The position numbers were made by a program, and so were the translations under genes. Source: Reinekea forsetii (GTDB lineage: Bacteria > Pseudomonadota > Gammaproteobacteria > Pseudomonadales > Natronospirillaceae). From it: a DNA stretch of 64,000 nucleotides. Shown here in pieces: positions 46,529-55,892 of the stretch (positions within the stretch are counted from its first letter, which is position 1; every line of letters starts with the position of its first letter). A model generated the notes under the pieces. The model was given only the letters and a program-made list of their open reading frames with translations. It searched no databases and had not been told where the DNA came from. The stretch is taken from positions 94,485-158,484 of the forward strand of contig NZ_JAHKPH010000014.1 of assembly GCF_018860385.1 (NCBI RefSeq), in the 5' to 3' direction.

Positions 46529-47385
46529 TTTTTAGCGCCTTTTTTTGGTTTGCCAGACTTATTCTTTTTCTTACTTTTACCGCTTTCAGGCGCGGTTTCA
46601 AATACAGGGTTTCTATAGGCCAGTGTTATAAGTACACCACCTACTAAAATCATCGGTATGCTAAGTAGCATGCCTTGTGTTAAATAGCCGCCTAATAAGT
46701 AACCTATGTGCTCATCGGGTTGCCTAAAGAATTCGGCTGCGGTTCTCAGCACGCCGTAGCCAATCATAAACATGGCCGATACGGCCATTCGTGGTTTAGG
46801 CTTTGCACTATACCACCATAAGACGATGAACAATAATAAGCCTTCGCCCATCATTTGATATATCTGTGAAGGATGTCGGGTTAGGCCATCGCCTATTTGC
46901 GGGAAGATCATGCCCCAAGCCACGTCGGTTTCTCGGCCCCAGAGTTCACCGTTCCAAAAATTTCCGAATCGGCCAAAAAAGATGCCTGGCGGTACCAGTG
47001 GCGCGACAAAATCACCCACCGCAAACCAAGCTTTATTGGTGTGTTTTGCAAACAAAATAACCGCGACGGCGACGCCTAAAAAGCCTCCGTGAAAAGACAT
47101 TCCGCCTTCCCACACTTTAAATAGATACAGCGGGTTCGCAAAGAATAAATCGATATGATAAAACAACACATAACCGACTCGACCACCGACAATAATGCCG
47201 ACTACGATATAAAACAGCAGGTCTTTCACTTGATCGGAGGTAAACAACCGCCACGCATCTTTAGAGGCACGCCAAATACCCAAATATTGGCCAGCCATAA
47301 AACCGGCTAAATACATCAGGCCATACCAATGTACGGACAAGGGGCCAATACTAAAGGCAATCGGGTCAAATTGAGGGTGGATCAT
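46525..47385 (-). CDS. lgt: Prolipoprotein diacylglyceryl transferase
   Basis: Transfers diacylglycerol to lipobox cysteines, the first step of lipoprotein maturation. 286 residues, seven helices, with the signature [17 protein letters not shown] and the substrate-site FHGGFLG. A Lys-rich tail ([19 protein letters not shown]) extends beyond the family's usual end. Operon with thyA. Confidence 0.96.
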   Translation of the reverse strand: MIHPQFDPIAFSIGPLSVHWYGLMYLAGFMAGQYLGIWRASKDAWRLFTSDQVKDLLFYIVVGIIVGGRVGYVLFYHIDLFFANPLYLFKVWEGGMSFHGGFLGVAVAVILFAKHTNKAWFAVGDFVAPLVPPGIFFGRFGNFWNGELWGRETDVAWGMIFPQIGDGLTRHPSQIYQMMGEGLLLFIVLWWYSAKPKPRMAVSAMFMIGYGVLRTAAEFFRQPDEHIGYLLGGYLTQGMLLSIPMILVGGVLITLAYRNPVFETAPESGKSKKKNKSGKPKKGAKK

Positions 47386-47449
47386 GGGGTGTCCTTAATT
47401 GAAAATCGCGCTCACTATACCAAAACCCGTGTGAGCTGCCACGCACTGG

Positions 47450-49288
47450 TTAGTCTGGCATGGGTAAAGTTGAAGGCTTGGGCGCTACAGGGTAAAAGTG
47501 CGGCTCACATTGCTCAATATTGCTAAAGATTCGGGTGTCTTTATAGGGCATTTTCATAAAGCCACCAATGCCTAAGCCTTCAATATCGGATACGGCGATG
47601 AGTATTCTGTTTAAACATTCTTTAAATTCTTGTTCTTTGGCAGGGTCTAGCAAGCGATAATAATTGTGTATTTTTAGGTTTTTTTCCAGTACTTCAAAGA
47701 TAATACAGCCGGTATGGTGAATGGTATCGAGCAAACGAATGTTGTCCATTATAGATTCCGGCAACACTAAATGCTCATCGGGGTCGCGACCATCTTCAAA
47801 GTAAGAATGCATTTTTTCATTAAGTCGACCTTCTGGCGCAGGCGTAATGGTGTACGGCAGTTTCATGTGATTTGGCACAATAAATGGCTGCTCTTCGCTT
47901 GAGCGATCTAAATGCAAGGTATCGCGTGCATCATACAATACGGCTTTAAAGGTGCCGTTGCGCGTCATGGCTCGGGCGAGTGTGACCATGTGGTTGAGCG
48001 ATTGAACAAAAGATCGGCGCATGGCTTTATCAAATAGGTTAAACGCTGAGGATATATGCACTTCTTCTGCCAGCCAACGTACGGTAATGCCCCCCACCAC
48101 AGGAAACCGACCCAGCCGAGAAACTGCGGCAACAAAGGCCTTTTCGGTTTCGCCCATGCCTTGTAGGTAATTTTTGTAATATTTATCAAGCTGCTCATCT
48201 TCGATATCGTCGACATTGATATCGGGGTGCTGTTCCCGCAAAAATGACTTTCGCGAGCTATACACGACCGTATCGATTGCTTTGGGAGATTCGCCAATCC
48301 AAACCGGAATCAATGGTTTTTCTTCGGGTTCGCGTATTTCCGGTAGTACCAAATGTTTTAATCGCGGCATGTTGGCCATAAAGTAATCGGCGGCTTCGTT
48401 ACGCTGAGTTGGGTCGGTCGACATCATCTTGTCTAAAATGCGCGCAAACTCAATTGGTAACCCTAAAGACAAGGGTGTGATTACCTCGGAGGCAAAACGC
48501 GCACCTTGGCTGGAAGCCAATGCATATAAGGTAGCTGCGGTGCCTTGTTCATCAAATCGCGGCGACGATAAAGCGCCATTAAGTTGATCGCGTCCAATAA
48601 AATAGACATCGCCTAATTTGGCGTTGGTGTTACGCATATCGCTCGACATTAAATCCATAACGCTGGTCGATAAAAACTGGCCATGAATATCGGTTTGGGC
48701 AAACACAGAAGAACCCCAATCGATCAACTGAATAGACTCTGTCGTTGGATCATAAACAATATTCGAGGGTTTAATGTCGCCATGCACCACCGGCATTAAT
48801 ACACCCTGCTTATTTTTGAAGGTTCGCAAGTAATCTAAAAGCTCAGCCAATTGTGAGGCAATGCGCACCACAACCCGAGGCGTCAAGGCTCCCTTTTCGA
48901 GACCCCACTGATCTAAATCTCGCCCTGGTGCCCGCGTCATCACCAAAATTCGCTGTTTACCGACACGAACATAATCTATCACCCTTGGAATTAACGGATG
49001 ATCCAGCAATGACTGTAAATAACTTTCTTCTTCCAGTTTATCTTGAACATGTTGCGGCAAGTTAACTCGCGAAAACTTAAACACCAATTCATGCCCAAAT
49101 GGAGTGGTACCGCCAAACACAAAACCAAAGGCCCCTTTGCCGATGAGCTCAATATCTTGATACCCCAACCGCTCTAACTGCCTGATGCATAATTGAATCC
49201 ACGCCTTCAGCTTTGCGGCATCACGATGTGATAGCAAATAAATACTTTGTTCTTCGGGGATGTAAAAGTGCTTAAGGTTGTGTTCCAT
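47450..49288 (-). CDS. Protein-kinase-like protein
   Basis: About 612 residues. A eukaryotic-type protein-kinase domain covers the first 290 residues: a glycine-rich loop IGKGAFGFVFGGT, VFKFSRVN as the lysine strand, a catalytic loop VVHGDIKPSNIV (HGD for HRD) and LIDWGSS (DWG for DFG). The Asp residues needed for catalysis and metal binding are retained. The C-terminal 320 residues have no recognised domain. The frame extends to an ATG at 49390, but that part reads through a dispersed palindromic repeat, so the ATG at 49288 (MEHNLKHFYIPEEQ) is more likely the start; its ribosome site is weak. Confidence 0.8.
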   Translation of the reverse strand: MEHNLKHFYIPEEQSIYLLSHRDAAKLKAWIQLCIRQLERLGYQDIELIGKGAFGFVFGGTTPFGHELVFKFSRVNLPQHVQDKLEEESYLQSLLDHPLIPRVIDYVRVGKQRILVMTRAPGRDLDQWGLEKGALTPRVVVRIASQLAELLDYLRTFKNKQGVLMPVVHGDIKPSNIVYDPTTESIQLIDWGSSVFAQTDIHGQFLSTSVMDLMSSDMRNTNAKLGDVYFIGRDQLNGALSSPRFDEQGTAATLYALASSQGARFASEVITPLSLGLPIEFARILDKMMSTDPTQRNEAADYFMANMPRLKHLVLPEIREPEEKPLIPVWIGESPKAIDTVVYSSRKSFLREQHPDINVDDIEDEQLDKYYKNYLQGMGETEKAFVAAVSRLGRFPVVGGITVRWLAEEVHISSAFNLFDKAMRRSFVQSLNHMVTLARAMTRNGTFKAVLYDARDTLHLDRSSEEQPFIVPNHMKLPYTITPAPEGRLNEKMHSYFEDGRDPDEHLVLPESIMDNIRLLDTIHHTGCIIFEVLEKNLKIHNYYRLLDPAKEQEFKECLNRILIAVSDIEGLGIGGFMKMPYKDTRIFSNIEQCEPHFYPVAPKPSTLPMPD

Positions 49289-49375
49289 CTGATTAAGGTA
49301 ATGGGGATTTGAGGCGGCTGCAAGTTTTGGTTTTTTTAGGTGGATGGTTTGGTGGATGGTTTTGTGGTTAACGTC

Positions 49376-49485
49376 GCCTAGGTGCACCATCTTTTTTGAG
49401 CGGCCGCTGTTCGCGCTTCCATGCGCCGCTTAACTTCGTCATCCATGACTCAGATAACCGCTCAAAAAAGATGGCACACCTAGGC
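49376..49485. repeat. 110-base inverted repeat with 28-base arms
   Basis: Arms GCCTAGGTG.. CCATCTTTTTTGAGCGG at both ends match at 26 of 28 positions. The internal part, read on the minus strand (CTGAGTCATGGATGACGAAG, AGCGGCGCA, GCGCGAACAGCG), closely resembles the interior of the tandem repeats at 63.6-63.9 kb. Looks like a small non-autonomous mobile or structural element; no transposase nearby. Confidence 0.85.
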
Positions 49486-49532
49486 TTTATTTGATGATAG
49501 TTGGCATCTAGTTGGGGTGGTGAGAAGCTAAT

Positions 49533-49610
49533 CGCGTCTTTGCATTGCTTTGAGCGCTCCAACAGAGATGAGTAACTGTAAGAGCCTTCGGAACGCAGTG
49601 GAGAGGCGAC
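49533..49610. repeat. 78-base direct repeat, copy A
   Basis: Matches 50553-50630 with few changes, including GAGCCTTCGGAACGCAGTGG shared exactly. Located just after the stop of the DUF4239 gene. Confidence 0.82.
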
Positions 49611-49626
49611 CCAAAAATGAAAAACC

Positions 49627-50409
49627 CTAAGGTTTTTGTAACTCAATCATCACACTTTGATTCACTTGAATCAGCCCTCTTTTTGGTCGGTCTAGATCAA
49701 TAATGATAAAGACAATTAGGGCGATTAATAAGGAAATTAATATTATCGGGGTAAAGACTCGTTTGCCGCTTAATCCAGCAGAATACCCCATAAACCCACC
49801 TGAGCAAATGAAGACAACAAAGAGCAAAAGTAAAACAACTTCAGGTACATGCATTTGTAAAAGCGCGTTTCGTTTTCCTTGCGCGTCTATCACATCATTT
49901 AATGATTTTACAAAAGCGCCTGTCGTCACTGGGCTAGGGTCATCATTCGTAGCGGCCATAGCCAAAGTCCAAAGCTTGCGTTGTACTTGTTCAATCTTTG
50001 CATTATAAGCCCGACGCTCTTCAAACCTAGTAAGATCTACTGACCCTATTTCCACTCGAAGTTGAATGTATTTTTTAAACAGGCCCATCGCTTCAGCGCT
50101 GTATTGCTCGGGTAATAAATCGACCCTCAATACGGCCGTGCCAATGGCATTTGCTTCATCGATCAACGCCATGGTTCGGTTATCGAAACGCTGCATCGAC
50201 ATACTAAATGTAAAACCTAGCAACAATGCCAGCAACCCTAGAACGCTGCCTTGAATAGATCCGGTTAACGCCTTAACTTCATCATCTGTTCGTTTTTGTA
50301 CAAAACGCCCAATGCGAAAGCCACCTTCATTTACAGCGATCATGGTTAAAAACAAAAGCAGAACAATCGCAACACTGCTGAAGGTATATAAGAACTCAGT
50401 TTGTGCCAT
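49627..50409 (-). CDS. DUF4239 (bestrophin-like) membrane protein
   Basis: A 260-residue protein with two N-terminal helices (FLYTFSSVAIVLLLFLTMIA and VLGLLALLLGFTFSMSM) and two C-terminal helices (VVLLLLFVVFICSGGFMGYS and VFTPIILISLLIALIVFII). The soluble middle part contains the FTFSMSMQRFDNRTMALIDE segment typical of DUF4239. Possibly an anion channel-like protein; unproven. Flanked by two copies of a 78-base direct repeat. Confidence 0.82.
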   Translation of the reverse strand: MAQTEFLYTFSSVAIVLLLFLTMIAVNEGGFRIGRFVQKRTDDEVKALTGSIQGSVLGLLALLLGFTFSMSMQRFDNRTMALIDEANAIGTAVLRVDLLPEQYSAEAMGLFKKYIQLRVEIGSVDLTRFEERRAYNAKIEQVQRKLWTLAMAATNDDPSPVTTGAFVKSLNDVIDAQGKRNALLQMHVPEVVLLLLFVVFICSGGFMGYSAGLSGKRVFTPIILISLLIALIVFIIIDLDRPKRGLIQVNQSVMIELQKP

Positions 50410-50552
50410 TTGAATTTGCGCCTTTAGAAAGTGAGGGTCAGGTAATGGGATTAAAAACTTGCAGTTTTAGTAGCATATAGGGGTATGGGGTTATTCACCA
50501 GTTTTTGAGGCGGTTTAGTAGCGAGTTTTGAGGTTCAAGTACATTCGGATAG

Positions 50553-50630
50553 TCGCGACTTTGCTTTGCTTCGAACGCTCCAACAGCGATTAGTAAATGT
50601 AGGAGCCTTCGGAACGCAGTGGAGAGGCGA
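50553..50630. repeat. 78-base direct repeat, copy B
   Basis: Second copy of the element at 49533-49610. It overlaps the 3' end of the small basic-protein frame, which therefore continues into repeat sequence. Confidence 0.82.
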
Positions 50631-50823
50631 TGTTTGAGTTAGCGAAACGCTGAAACAATGGCAAAATAAACAGCCAAAAAAAAGGCCCACGATTGTGAGC
50701 CTCTTTTCTCGATTGCATTTTCTCTTTTTGCCGTTTGGCTTTGTTGGTCTTTTCGTGAACACCGCCCTTTTTCATAATTGGGGCGAATGCATGTGGGTTT
50801 CGCTTGTGCTGTTTTTGAGCCAT
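50590..50823 (-). CDS. Small basic protein with an in-frame terminator; candidate nonstop-regulated gene
   Basis: A 77-codon frame with a strong ribosome site (AAAAGGAGTAACCG before ATG at 50823) that overlaps the stop of the upstream GIY-YIG gene. Residues 1-46 are very basic (MAQKQHKRNPHAFAPIMKKG then GVHEKTNKAKRQKEKMQSRK). An intrinsic terminator lies inside the frame at codons 41-49, so most transcripts should end in the T run and lack a stop codon. The remaining codons run into a dispersed repeat and look non-native (SNIASPLRSEGSYIY). Ribosome-rescue factors ArfA and BrfA are controlled in this way, but this protein lacks the ArfA KGKGSY motif, so the parallel is functional inference only. 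Confidence 0.65.
   Translation of the reverse strand: MAQKQHKRNPHAFAPIMKKGGVHEKTNKAKRQKEKMQSRKEAHNRGPFFWLFILPLFQRFANSNIASPLRSEGSYIY
50676..50702 (-). terminator. Intrinsic terminator inside the small basic-protein frame
   Basis: Minus strand AGGCTCAC-AATC-GTGGGCCT (eight base pairs with one G-T) followed by eight T. It ends the GIY-YIG/small-protein transcript before any in-frame stop codon. Confidence 0.85.
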
Positions 50824-50826
50824 CGG

Positions 50827-51117
50827 TTACTCCTTTTGCTCACGGTTATAGTGTTGAATTAACGCCTGCTTTTTTAACTTGGGAAGTTTCCGCAATTGGT
50901 ACTCCACTGCGCTGGCTTTGGATCGGTTATCACAAGGCTCTGCATACACCAGTTCAACGGGGCGTCGAGCTTGAGTATAGCGCGCACCTCCAACTAATTC
51001 ACCATTATGTTGCCGAACTCGCCGATTTAAATCTGTGGTGATGCCCGTATAGAGCGAATTGTCAGCGCACTTTACAAAATACACCCACCATGGACTTTCT
51101 TGAGCCATTACTTCCAT
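50827..51117 (-). CDS. GIY-YIG nuclease-family protein
   Basis: A 96-residue single-domain protein of the YhbQ type: WWVYFVKCADNSLYTGITTD contains the GIY-YIG-equivalent strands, followed by LNRRVRQHN and GGARYTQARRPVELVYAE with the conserved Arg and Glu. Probable DNA-processing nuclease; biological role unknown. First gene of a two-gene unit with the small basic protein; divergent from the RND adaptor. Confidence 0.88.
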   Translation of the reverse strand: MEVMAQESPWWVYFVKCADNSLYTGITTDLNRRVRQHNGELVGGARYTQARRPVELVYAEPCDNRSKASAVEYQLRKLPKLKKQALIQHYNREQKE

Positions 51118-51184
51118 CTTTTTTGCACATTGTCGTGTGAAACTTTAACAAACTACCAACGATGCCACCATTTAAAGGGTTGTT

Positions 51185-52663
51185 ATGCTAAATAAAATAC
51201 TACTTCCAGCCATTATCATTGCAGCAGCATTGATAGGTTATCAACTGATGAACGCCGATGAAGCGCCCAGCGGGGCTCGCCAAGCAACACAAGCGGCGAC
51301 GACTGAAACAACTGAAGTAAGCACAGGTGAAGCGAATCGAACACCGCCTGCTAACCTAGGTAACCGCGAACGCCCGGCGAATGCCAACCGAGAATCAACA
51401 CCCAATGCTGAAAGTGAAGATAGATCAGGTAGAGCTAATAATAATGAAAGCACTGAAAGCGCTAATGGCGAAGCCTCTGAGCAAGTGGCCGAGAATAATC
51501 GTCCACAACGCGGTGGCGGTGGCGGCGGTTTACGCAGCGGCGTTTTAGCCAGCCAGGGCGCTACCGCCGTTGAAGTTAAGCGGGCCGTTACTTATGAAGG
51601 CTCTTCTCAATTAAAAGTCTTTGGGGTGATCGATGCTCAAGAAAAAACCATCATCACGGCACAAAGCAACGCCACGGTAACCAAAATACTCGTTAAAGAA
51701 GGCGATAAAGTCGAAGCGAACCAGGCCATTGCTCAATTAGCGGATTCAAATATTACCGCGGCATTAGCTCAAAAGCAGGCGTCTTTAACTGAACTCGAAG
51801 CGCGTTTACGCAACGAAGCGTTGAAGCATGAAAACGATAAAGCTTCGCTTGCCATTGAAAAAGAGCTTTTAGCCATCGCTAAAAACAGCGTGGATCGATT
51901 CTCCAATTTAGGCTCTCAACAACTGAGCTCAAGTTCCGATTATGAGAGCGCGCTAAAAGCATACCATGCCCAATTAATGTCGGTTCAAAACCGTGAGCTG
52001 ACCATTGCACAATATGCCGATACCTTGGCTCAATCTAACGCTCAGCGTGCCTCATTACAAAGCCAAATTAAACAAAGCCAACTACTCGTGAATGCGTTAT
52101 CGCCATCGAGTGAATTTGCCGGCGTTGTGGCAAAACTGCCTATCAACCAAGGGCAAATTTTAAAATCTGGCGAAACCCTAGCAGAGTTATACAACCCTAG
52201 TTCCTTAGCGGCGTACGTCCGAGTGCCTCAACGCTACCGGCTTGATAACTTTGATTTAACGAGCATTACCGCGACCGATGCCAATGGCCGTACTTGGTTA
52301 GCCCAAGCCATTCGCCCCATCAGCGAAAGCGGCGCTCAACGTATTACCTTTACGCCAGAGTTTCCGCTCGCCTCAGCACCGTTACCAGGAACCCACCTTG
52401 CGTTAACGCTGCATTACCCTATAGAAAAAAATGCCGTTGAAGTGCCTATTACCGCCGTGTACGACCAACAACGTGTCTACCTATTTAAGCGTGGCACTAT
52501 TTCACCTGTCGACATTGAATTGATCGGTCAAACGGATCAAGGCTTTTTAATTGCCGCGCCAGAATTGTCAAATGAATCGACCATGATTGTGACCACTCGC
52601 TTAAATAACCCAATTACCGGTATGGCTGTATCATTGGTTCAGTCAGCAGGTGGCCGACAATGA
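51185..52663 (+). CDS. RND efflux periplasmic adaptor protein
   Basis: Links an RND pump to an outer-membrane channel. 492 residues: an N-terminal membrane anchor (KILLPAIIIAAALIGYQL), then about 95 residues of unusual low-complexity Glu/Asn/Ser/Arg-rich sequence ending in RGGGGGG. After that come a lipoyl half (IITAQSNATVTKILVKEGDK), a long coiled coil, the second lipoyl half (SEFAGVVAKLPINQGQIL) and a beta barrel. The disordered insert before the first lipoyl half is not typical of the family. Stop overlaps the start of the pump gene by four bases. Confidence 0.9.
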   Translation: MLNKILLPAIIIAAALIGYQLMNADEAPSGARQATQAATTETTEVSTGEANRTPPANLGNRERPANANRESTPNAESEDRSGRANNNESTESANGEASEQVAENNRPQRGGGGGGLRSGVLASQGATAVEVKRAVTYEGSSQLKVFGVIDAQEKTIITAQSNATVTKILVKEGDKVEANQAIAQLADSNITAALAQKQASLTELEARLRNEALKHENDKASLAIEKELLAIAKNSVDRFSNLGSQQLSSSSDYESALKAYHAQLMSVQNRELTIAQYADTLAQSNAQRASLQSQIKQSQLLVNALSPSSEFAGVVAKLPINQGQILKSGETLAELYNPSSLAAYVRVPQRYRLDNFDLTSITATDANGRTWLAQAIRPISESGAQRITFTPEFPLASAPLPGTHLALTLHYPIEKNAVEVPITAVYDQQRVYLFKRGTISPVDIELIGQTDQGFLIAAPELSNESTMIVTTRLNNPITGMAVSLVQSAGGRQ

Positions 52664-55600
52664 TGAAATGGATCGAAACATTTGCTAACCATAAAATTGC
52701 CGCTAACGGTGCCATGATACTCATCATCGCGTTAGGTTTATGGAGTGTCGGGAAAATCAACAACCAATTTTTTCCAGACTTTGAAACTTCTCGCATATCC
52801 GCCAGCGTTAGTTGGAGTGGCGTAAGCGCTGAAGATATGTACAACACAACCGGAGCGCCGCTACAACAAGCGCTTATCGGTTTACCAGAACTCGATGGCA
52901 TCACCACCAGCGCCAGTGAAGGCCGAGTGAGCTTGTCGATTGGCGTCAGTGATCGTGCCGAGAGTGTCGAGGCAGCGGTTGATTTAGTAGAAGAAACGCT
53001 GGCAGCGGTTTCTTTGCCTGAAGACGCGGGTGAGGTAAATGTGTCCATGCCGCAACGCCGTGAGAACGTTGCTGACTTTCTACTGTATGGAGACGTTGGC
53101 TTAGATGAACTGGCATCCTATGCCTATAGCGTTCAGTCTGATCTATTGCAGACGGGGTTTGCACAGGTCAGCCTGCAGGGTATTCCAAGCCAAGAAGTTC
53201 AAGTCAGTGTCGCTATGGAGACACTGCTCGATACAGGCCTGACTCTAGCCCAAATATCTCAGAGCATTGAACAAGAATACACACCGTCACCTGCGGGTAC
53301 GTCGAGTGGTGATTCCATTACCTTACAGCTGCGCTCGCAAACACCTGAAATAGAATTAAACAGTTTGTTAAATACCGTCGTGCAATCTTTAGAAGATGGC
53401 AGCGTGCTTACCTTGGCCGATGTTGCGACGGTTAAACAAATTGAAGCCAAGCAATCGAATCAACTCTACTTCGAAGGCTTACCGGCGATTCGTATTTCGC
53501 TGTTAAGAACCTTAGGCGAAGATACGTTAGAAAATGCCGAGCTGATGAATCAATGGTTGGAAGAATTTATTCCGACGCTTCCGCAAAGCGTTCAGCTGCA
53601 CATTTATAACGAAACCTGGAAGATTGTTGAATCGCAATTATCGTTGCTAATAGACAACGGTTTATTAGGCATGGCCTTGGTATTGGTTACGTTATTTATC
53701 TTTTTAAATACTCGATTAGCGTTTTGGGTAGCGCTGGGTATTCCGATTAGTTTTTTTGCAACGTTCATCATTATGGCTCAATTAGGCATATCGATGAACA
53801 CCATCAGTTTGTTCGGCTTTATGATTGCGCTAGGCATCATTGTCGATGACGCTATTGTGGTGGGTGAACAAGCGAGAGCGTATCAACAGCAAGGTTTACC
53901 TGCGAATGCTGCGTCTCTAAAAGCCGCTAAAAAAATGTGGCCGCCGGTTCTAGCGTCTAGCTTAACCACCATTGCTGCGTTTTTACCCCTAACCTTTATT
54001 AGTGGTCCCATTGGTCGTTTATCGGTAGATTTGCCGGTGATTGTAACGATCGCAATTGTCGCCTCACTGATTGAATGCTTCCTAATTCTTCCGGGGCATT
54101 TATCACACAGTAACCATAAAGAGGATCGACCCTTCCGTAAGAAAATGGATGCAGGTTATAACTTTGTACGCGACCAATACTTCCGCCCTATCGTGCGCTG
54201 GAGCTTAACGCACCGCGCTGTCCTTATTTCTATGATTGTGGCGGGTTTTATCATTGCCGTAGGGATGATCTCTAGCCGAACCGTACCGTTTCAGTTTCAG
54301 CCTTCGGTCGAAGCGCCCAGCTTATCGGTCAGTGTTGCTTTTACAGAAGGAGCCGACCAAACCAAAGTGGATAATTTTGTCGATCACTTAGCCGACACAT
54401 TGCAAGCCGTGGAAGATGAAACAGGTTACGACTTTATTAAAACCGCCCTAATTACTCGAAACCAAGGTAACCAAGGGAACCAAGCGCGGATCGATGTTGA
54501 GCTTATCAGCGATCAAAATCGACCTTACACCAACCAAGAACTCGTCAATCAGTGGCGTCAAGCCACCAACTTGCCATCAGAAATCGACAGCATTTCATTT
54601 GGTCGAGGCCGGCGTTGGGGCGGTGAATCAGGCGATATCAGCATTGAACTCAGTGGCAGCAACGTCACCTTATTAAAGTCTGCTGCGCTTGAGTTACAAA
54701 ACAGATTGGAAGCGCTCGATGCGTTATCGGATGCAACGGATACACTCGCTTATGGAGATGAACAACTTCAGTTTTCATTGACTCCACTGGCAATAGACCT
54801 TGGAATAACCGAAGCAACTTTGGCAAACTTTCTAAGGCAACATATTGAGGGTGTTAAAGCGACAACGGTTATTGATGGCAGCCAAACTTTTGATGTGATG
54901 GTTATGCTACCGGAAGCTCAGCGCCGAACCATTAATGAGATTATGGCGTTGCCTTATCGATTAGCGGACAATAGCTTGGTGCCAATGCAAGATTTGATCA
55001 ACAGTTCTTATCAACGTGGTATTGAAACGATTCGAGCGCAAGACGGTGTCATTTCTGCCAGTGTTTCGGCAACACTCGATACCGATCAGATGACCAGCGA
55101 CAGCATGTACACTTTACTTGAAGAATCTGTGTTACCAGCGTTCGCGGCTCAGTATGGCGGCATAGACGTTGAGTTGGCCGGTGATGCTCAAGAGCAAGAA
55201 CAGTTTTTTGCTGAAACAATGTTAATACTGTTGGCGGTGCTTGCCCTCATTTATGGCATTCTCGCTTGGGTGTTTGAGAGCTGGATATGGCCACTGGCCA
55301 TTCTAGCGACCATTCCGTTTGGTTTAACAGGCGCTATTTTTGGGCACTGGATTATCGACTTACCTTTATCGTCTTTATCGATCCTTGGTTTGTTTGGTTT
55401 ATCGGGCATTGTGATTAATGACAGCATTGTATTAATCAGCGTGTACCAAGAGTTACGCGACGAAGGCATGGAAATAGTTCACGCACTTGAAGAAGCTGTG
55501 GTACGTAGGTTAAGGCCGGTTATTTTAACCACCGTGACCACAATGGCAGGGTTGACACCCTTCTTATTTGAAACCAGTCTCGACGCTGAGTTTTTAAAGC

Positions 55601-55722
55601 CAATCGCGGCGGGGATCGTATTTGGCCTACTGTTTGGTACCACGTTGATCTTGCTGTTTGTGCCTGCTTTATTGTTGACGATTGAGCAAATCAAACTAAA
55701 GTTAAACTTGATACGACAATAA
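52660..55722 (+). CDS. RND efflux transporter permease
   Basis: Proton-driven exporter of 1020 residues with twelve helices and two large periplasmic loops (AcrB architecture). The proton-relay pair is in LGIIVDDAIVVGEQARAY (Asp-Asp in helix 4). The mirrored helix 10 region is LSGIVINDSIVLISVYQELR. The first periplasmic porter domain begins NNQFFPDFETSRISASVSW. The sequence resembles the multidrug (HAE1-like) subgroup more than the metal pumps; the substrate is not predictable. An outer-membrane factor is not in the operon. Confidence 0.93.
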   Translation: MMKWIETFANHKIAANGAMILIIALGLWSVGKINNQFFPDFETSRISASVSWSGVSAEDMYNTTGAPLQQALIGLPELDGITTSASEGRVSLSIGVSDRAESVEAAVDLVEETLAAVSLPEDAGEVNVSMPQRRENVADFLLYGDVGLDELASYAYSVQSDLLQTGFAQVSLQGIPSQEVQVSVAMETLLDTGLTLAQISQSIEQEYTPSPAGTSSGDSITLQLRSQTPEIELNSLLNTVVQSLEDGSVLTLADVATVKQIEAKQSNQLYFEGLPAIRISLLRTLGEDTLENAELMNQWLEEFIPTLPQSVQLHIYNETWKIVESQLSLLIDNGLLGMALVLVTLFIFLNTRLAFWVALGIPISFFATFIIMAQLGISMNTISLFGFMIALGIIVDDAIVVGEQARAYQQQGLPANAASLKAAKKMWPPVLASSLTTIAAFLPLTFISGPIGRLSVDLPVIVTIAIVASLIECFLILPGHLSHSNHKEDRPFRKKMDAGYNFVRDQYFRPIVRWSLTHRAVLISMIVAGFIIAVGMISSRTVPFQFQPSVEAPSLSVSVAFTEGADQTKVDNFVDHLADTLQAVEDETGYDFIKTALITRNQGNQGNQARIDVELISDQNRPYTNQELVNQWRQATNLPSEIDSISFGRGRRWGGESGDISIELSGSNVTLLKSAALELQNRLEALDALSDATDTLAYGDEQLQFSLTPLAIDLGITEATLANFLRQHIEGVKATTVIDGSQTFDVMVMLPEAQRRTINEIMALPYRLADNSLVPMQDLINSSYQRGIETIRAQDGVISASVSATLDTDQMTSDSMYTLLEESVLPAFAAQYGGIDVELAGDAQEQEQFFAETMLILLAVLALIYGILAWVFESWIWPLAILATIPFGLTGAIFGHWIIDLPLSSLSILGLFGLSGIVINDSIVLISVYQELRDEGMEIVHALEEAVVRRLRPVILTTVTTMAGLTPFLFETSLDAEFLKPIAAGIVFGLLFGTTLILLFVPALLLTIEQIKLKLNLIRQ

Positions 55723-55892
55723 GTTGACCGGCCAAAGGGCAATTTTTAATTAAATTGTCCTTAAATACCTTTAAATAGGCGTCAAATTGCACAAATGCGG
55801 CGCAAATTAAAGATATTTGGCTCTTACCGTTCAAAAACCGAACATATGTCGCTATAGTCGGGCAACCAAAAAATAACTAGATCGAGAGTTCA

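Noticed and set aside
49289..49390. N-terminal extension of the kinase-like protein (MVHLGDVNHKTIHQ...).
   Set aside because: Its first codons are inside a 110-base inverted repeat and the extension has low complexity; the internal ATG gives a more plausible start.
50535..50762. 75-codon frame overlapping the small basic protein in another frame.
   Set aside because: No ribosome site, and it is a shadow of the 50590-50823 frame and the direct repeat.
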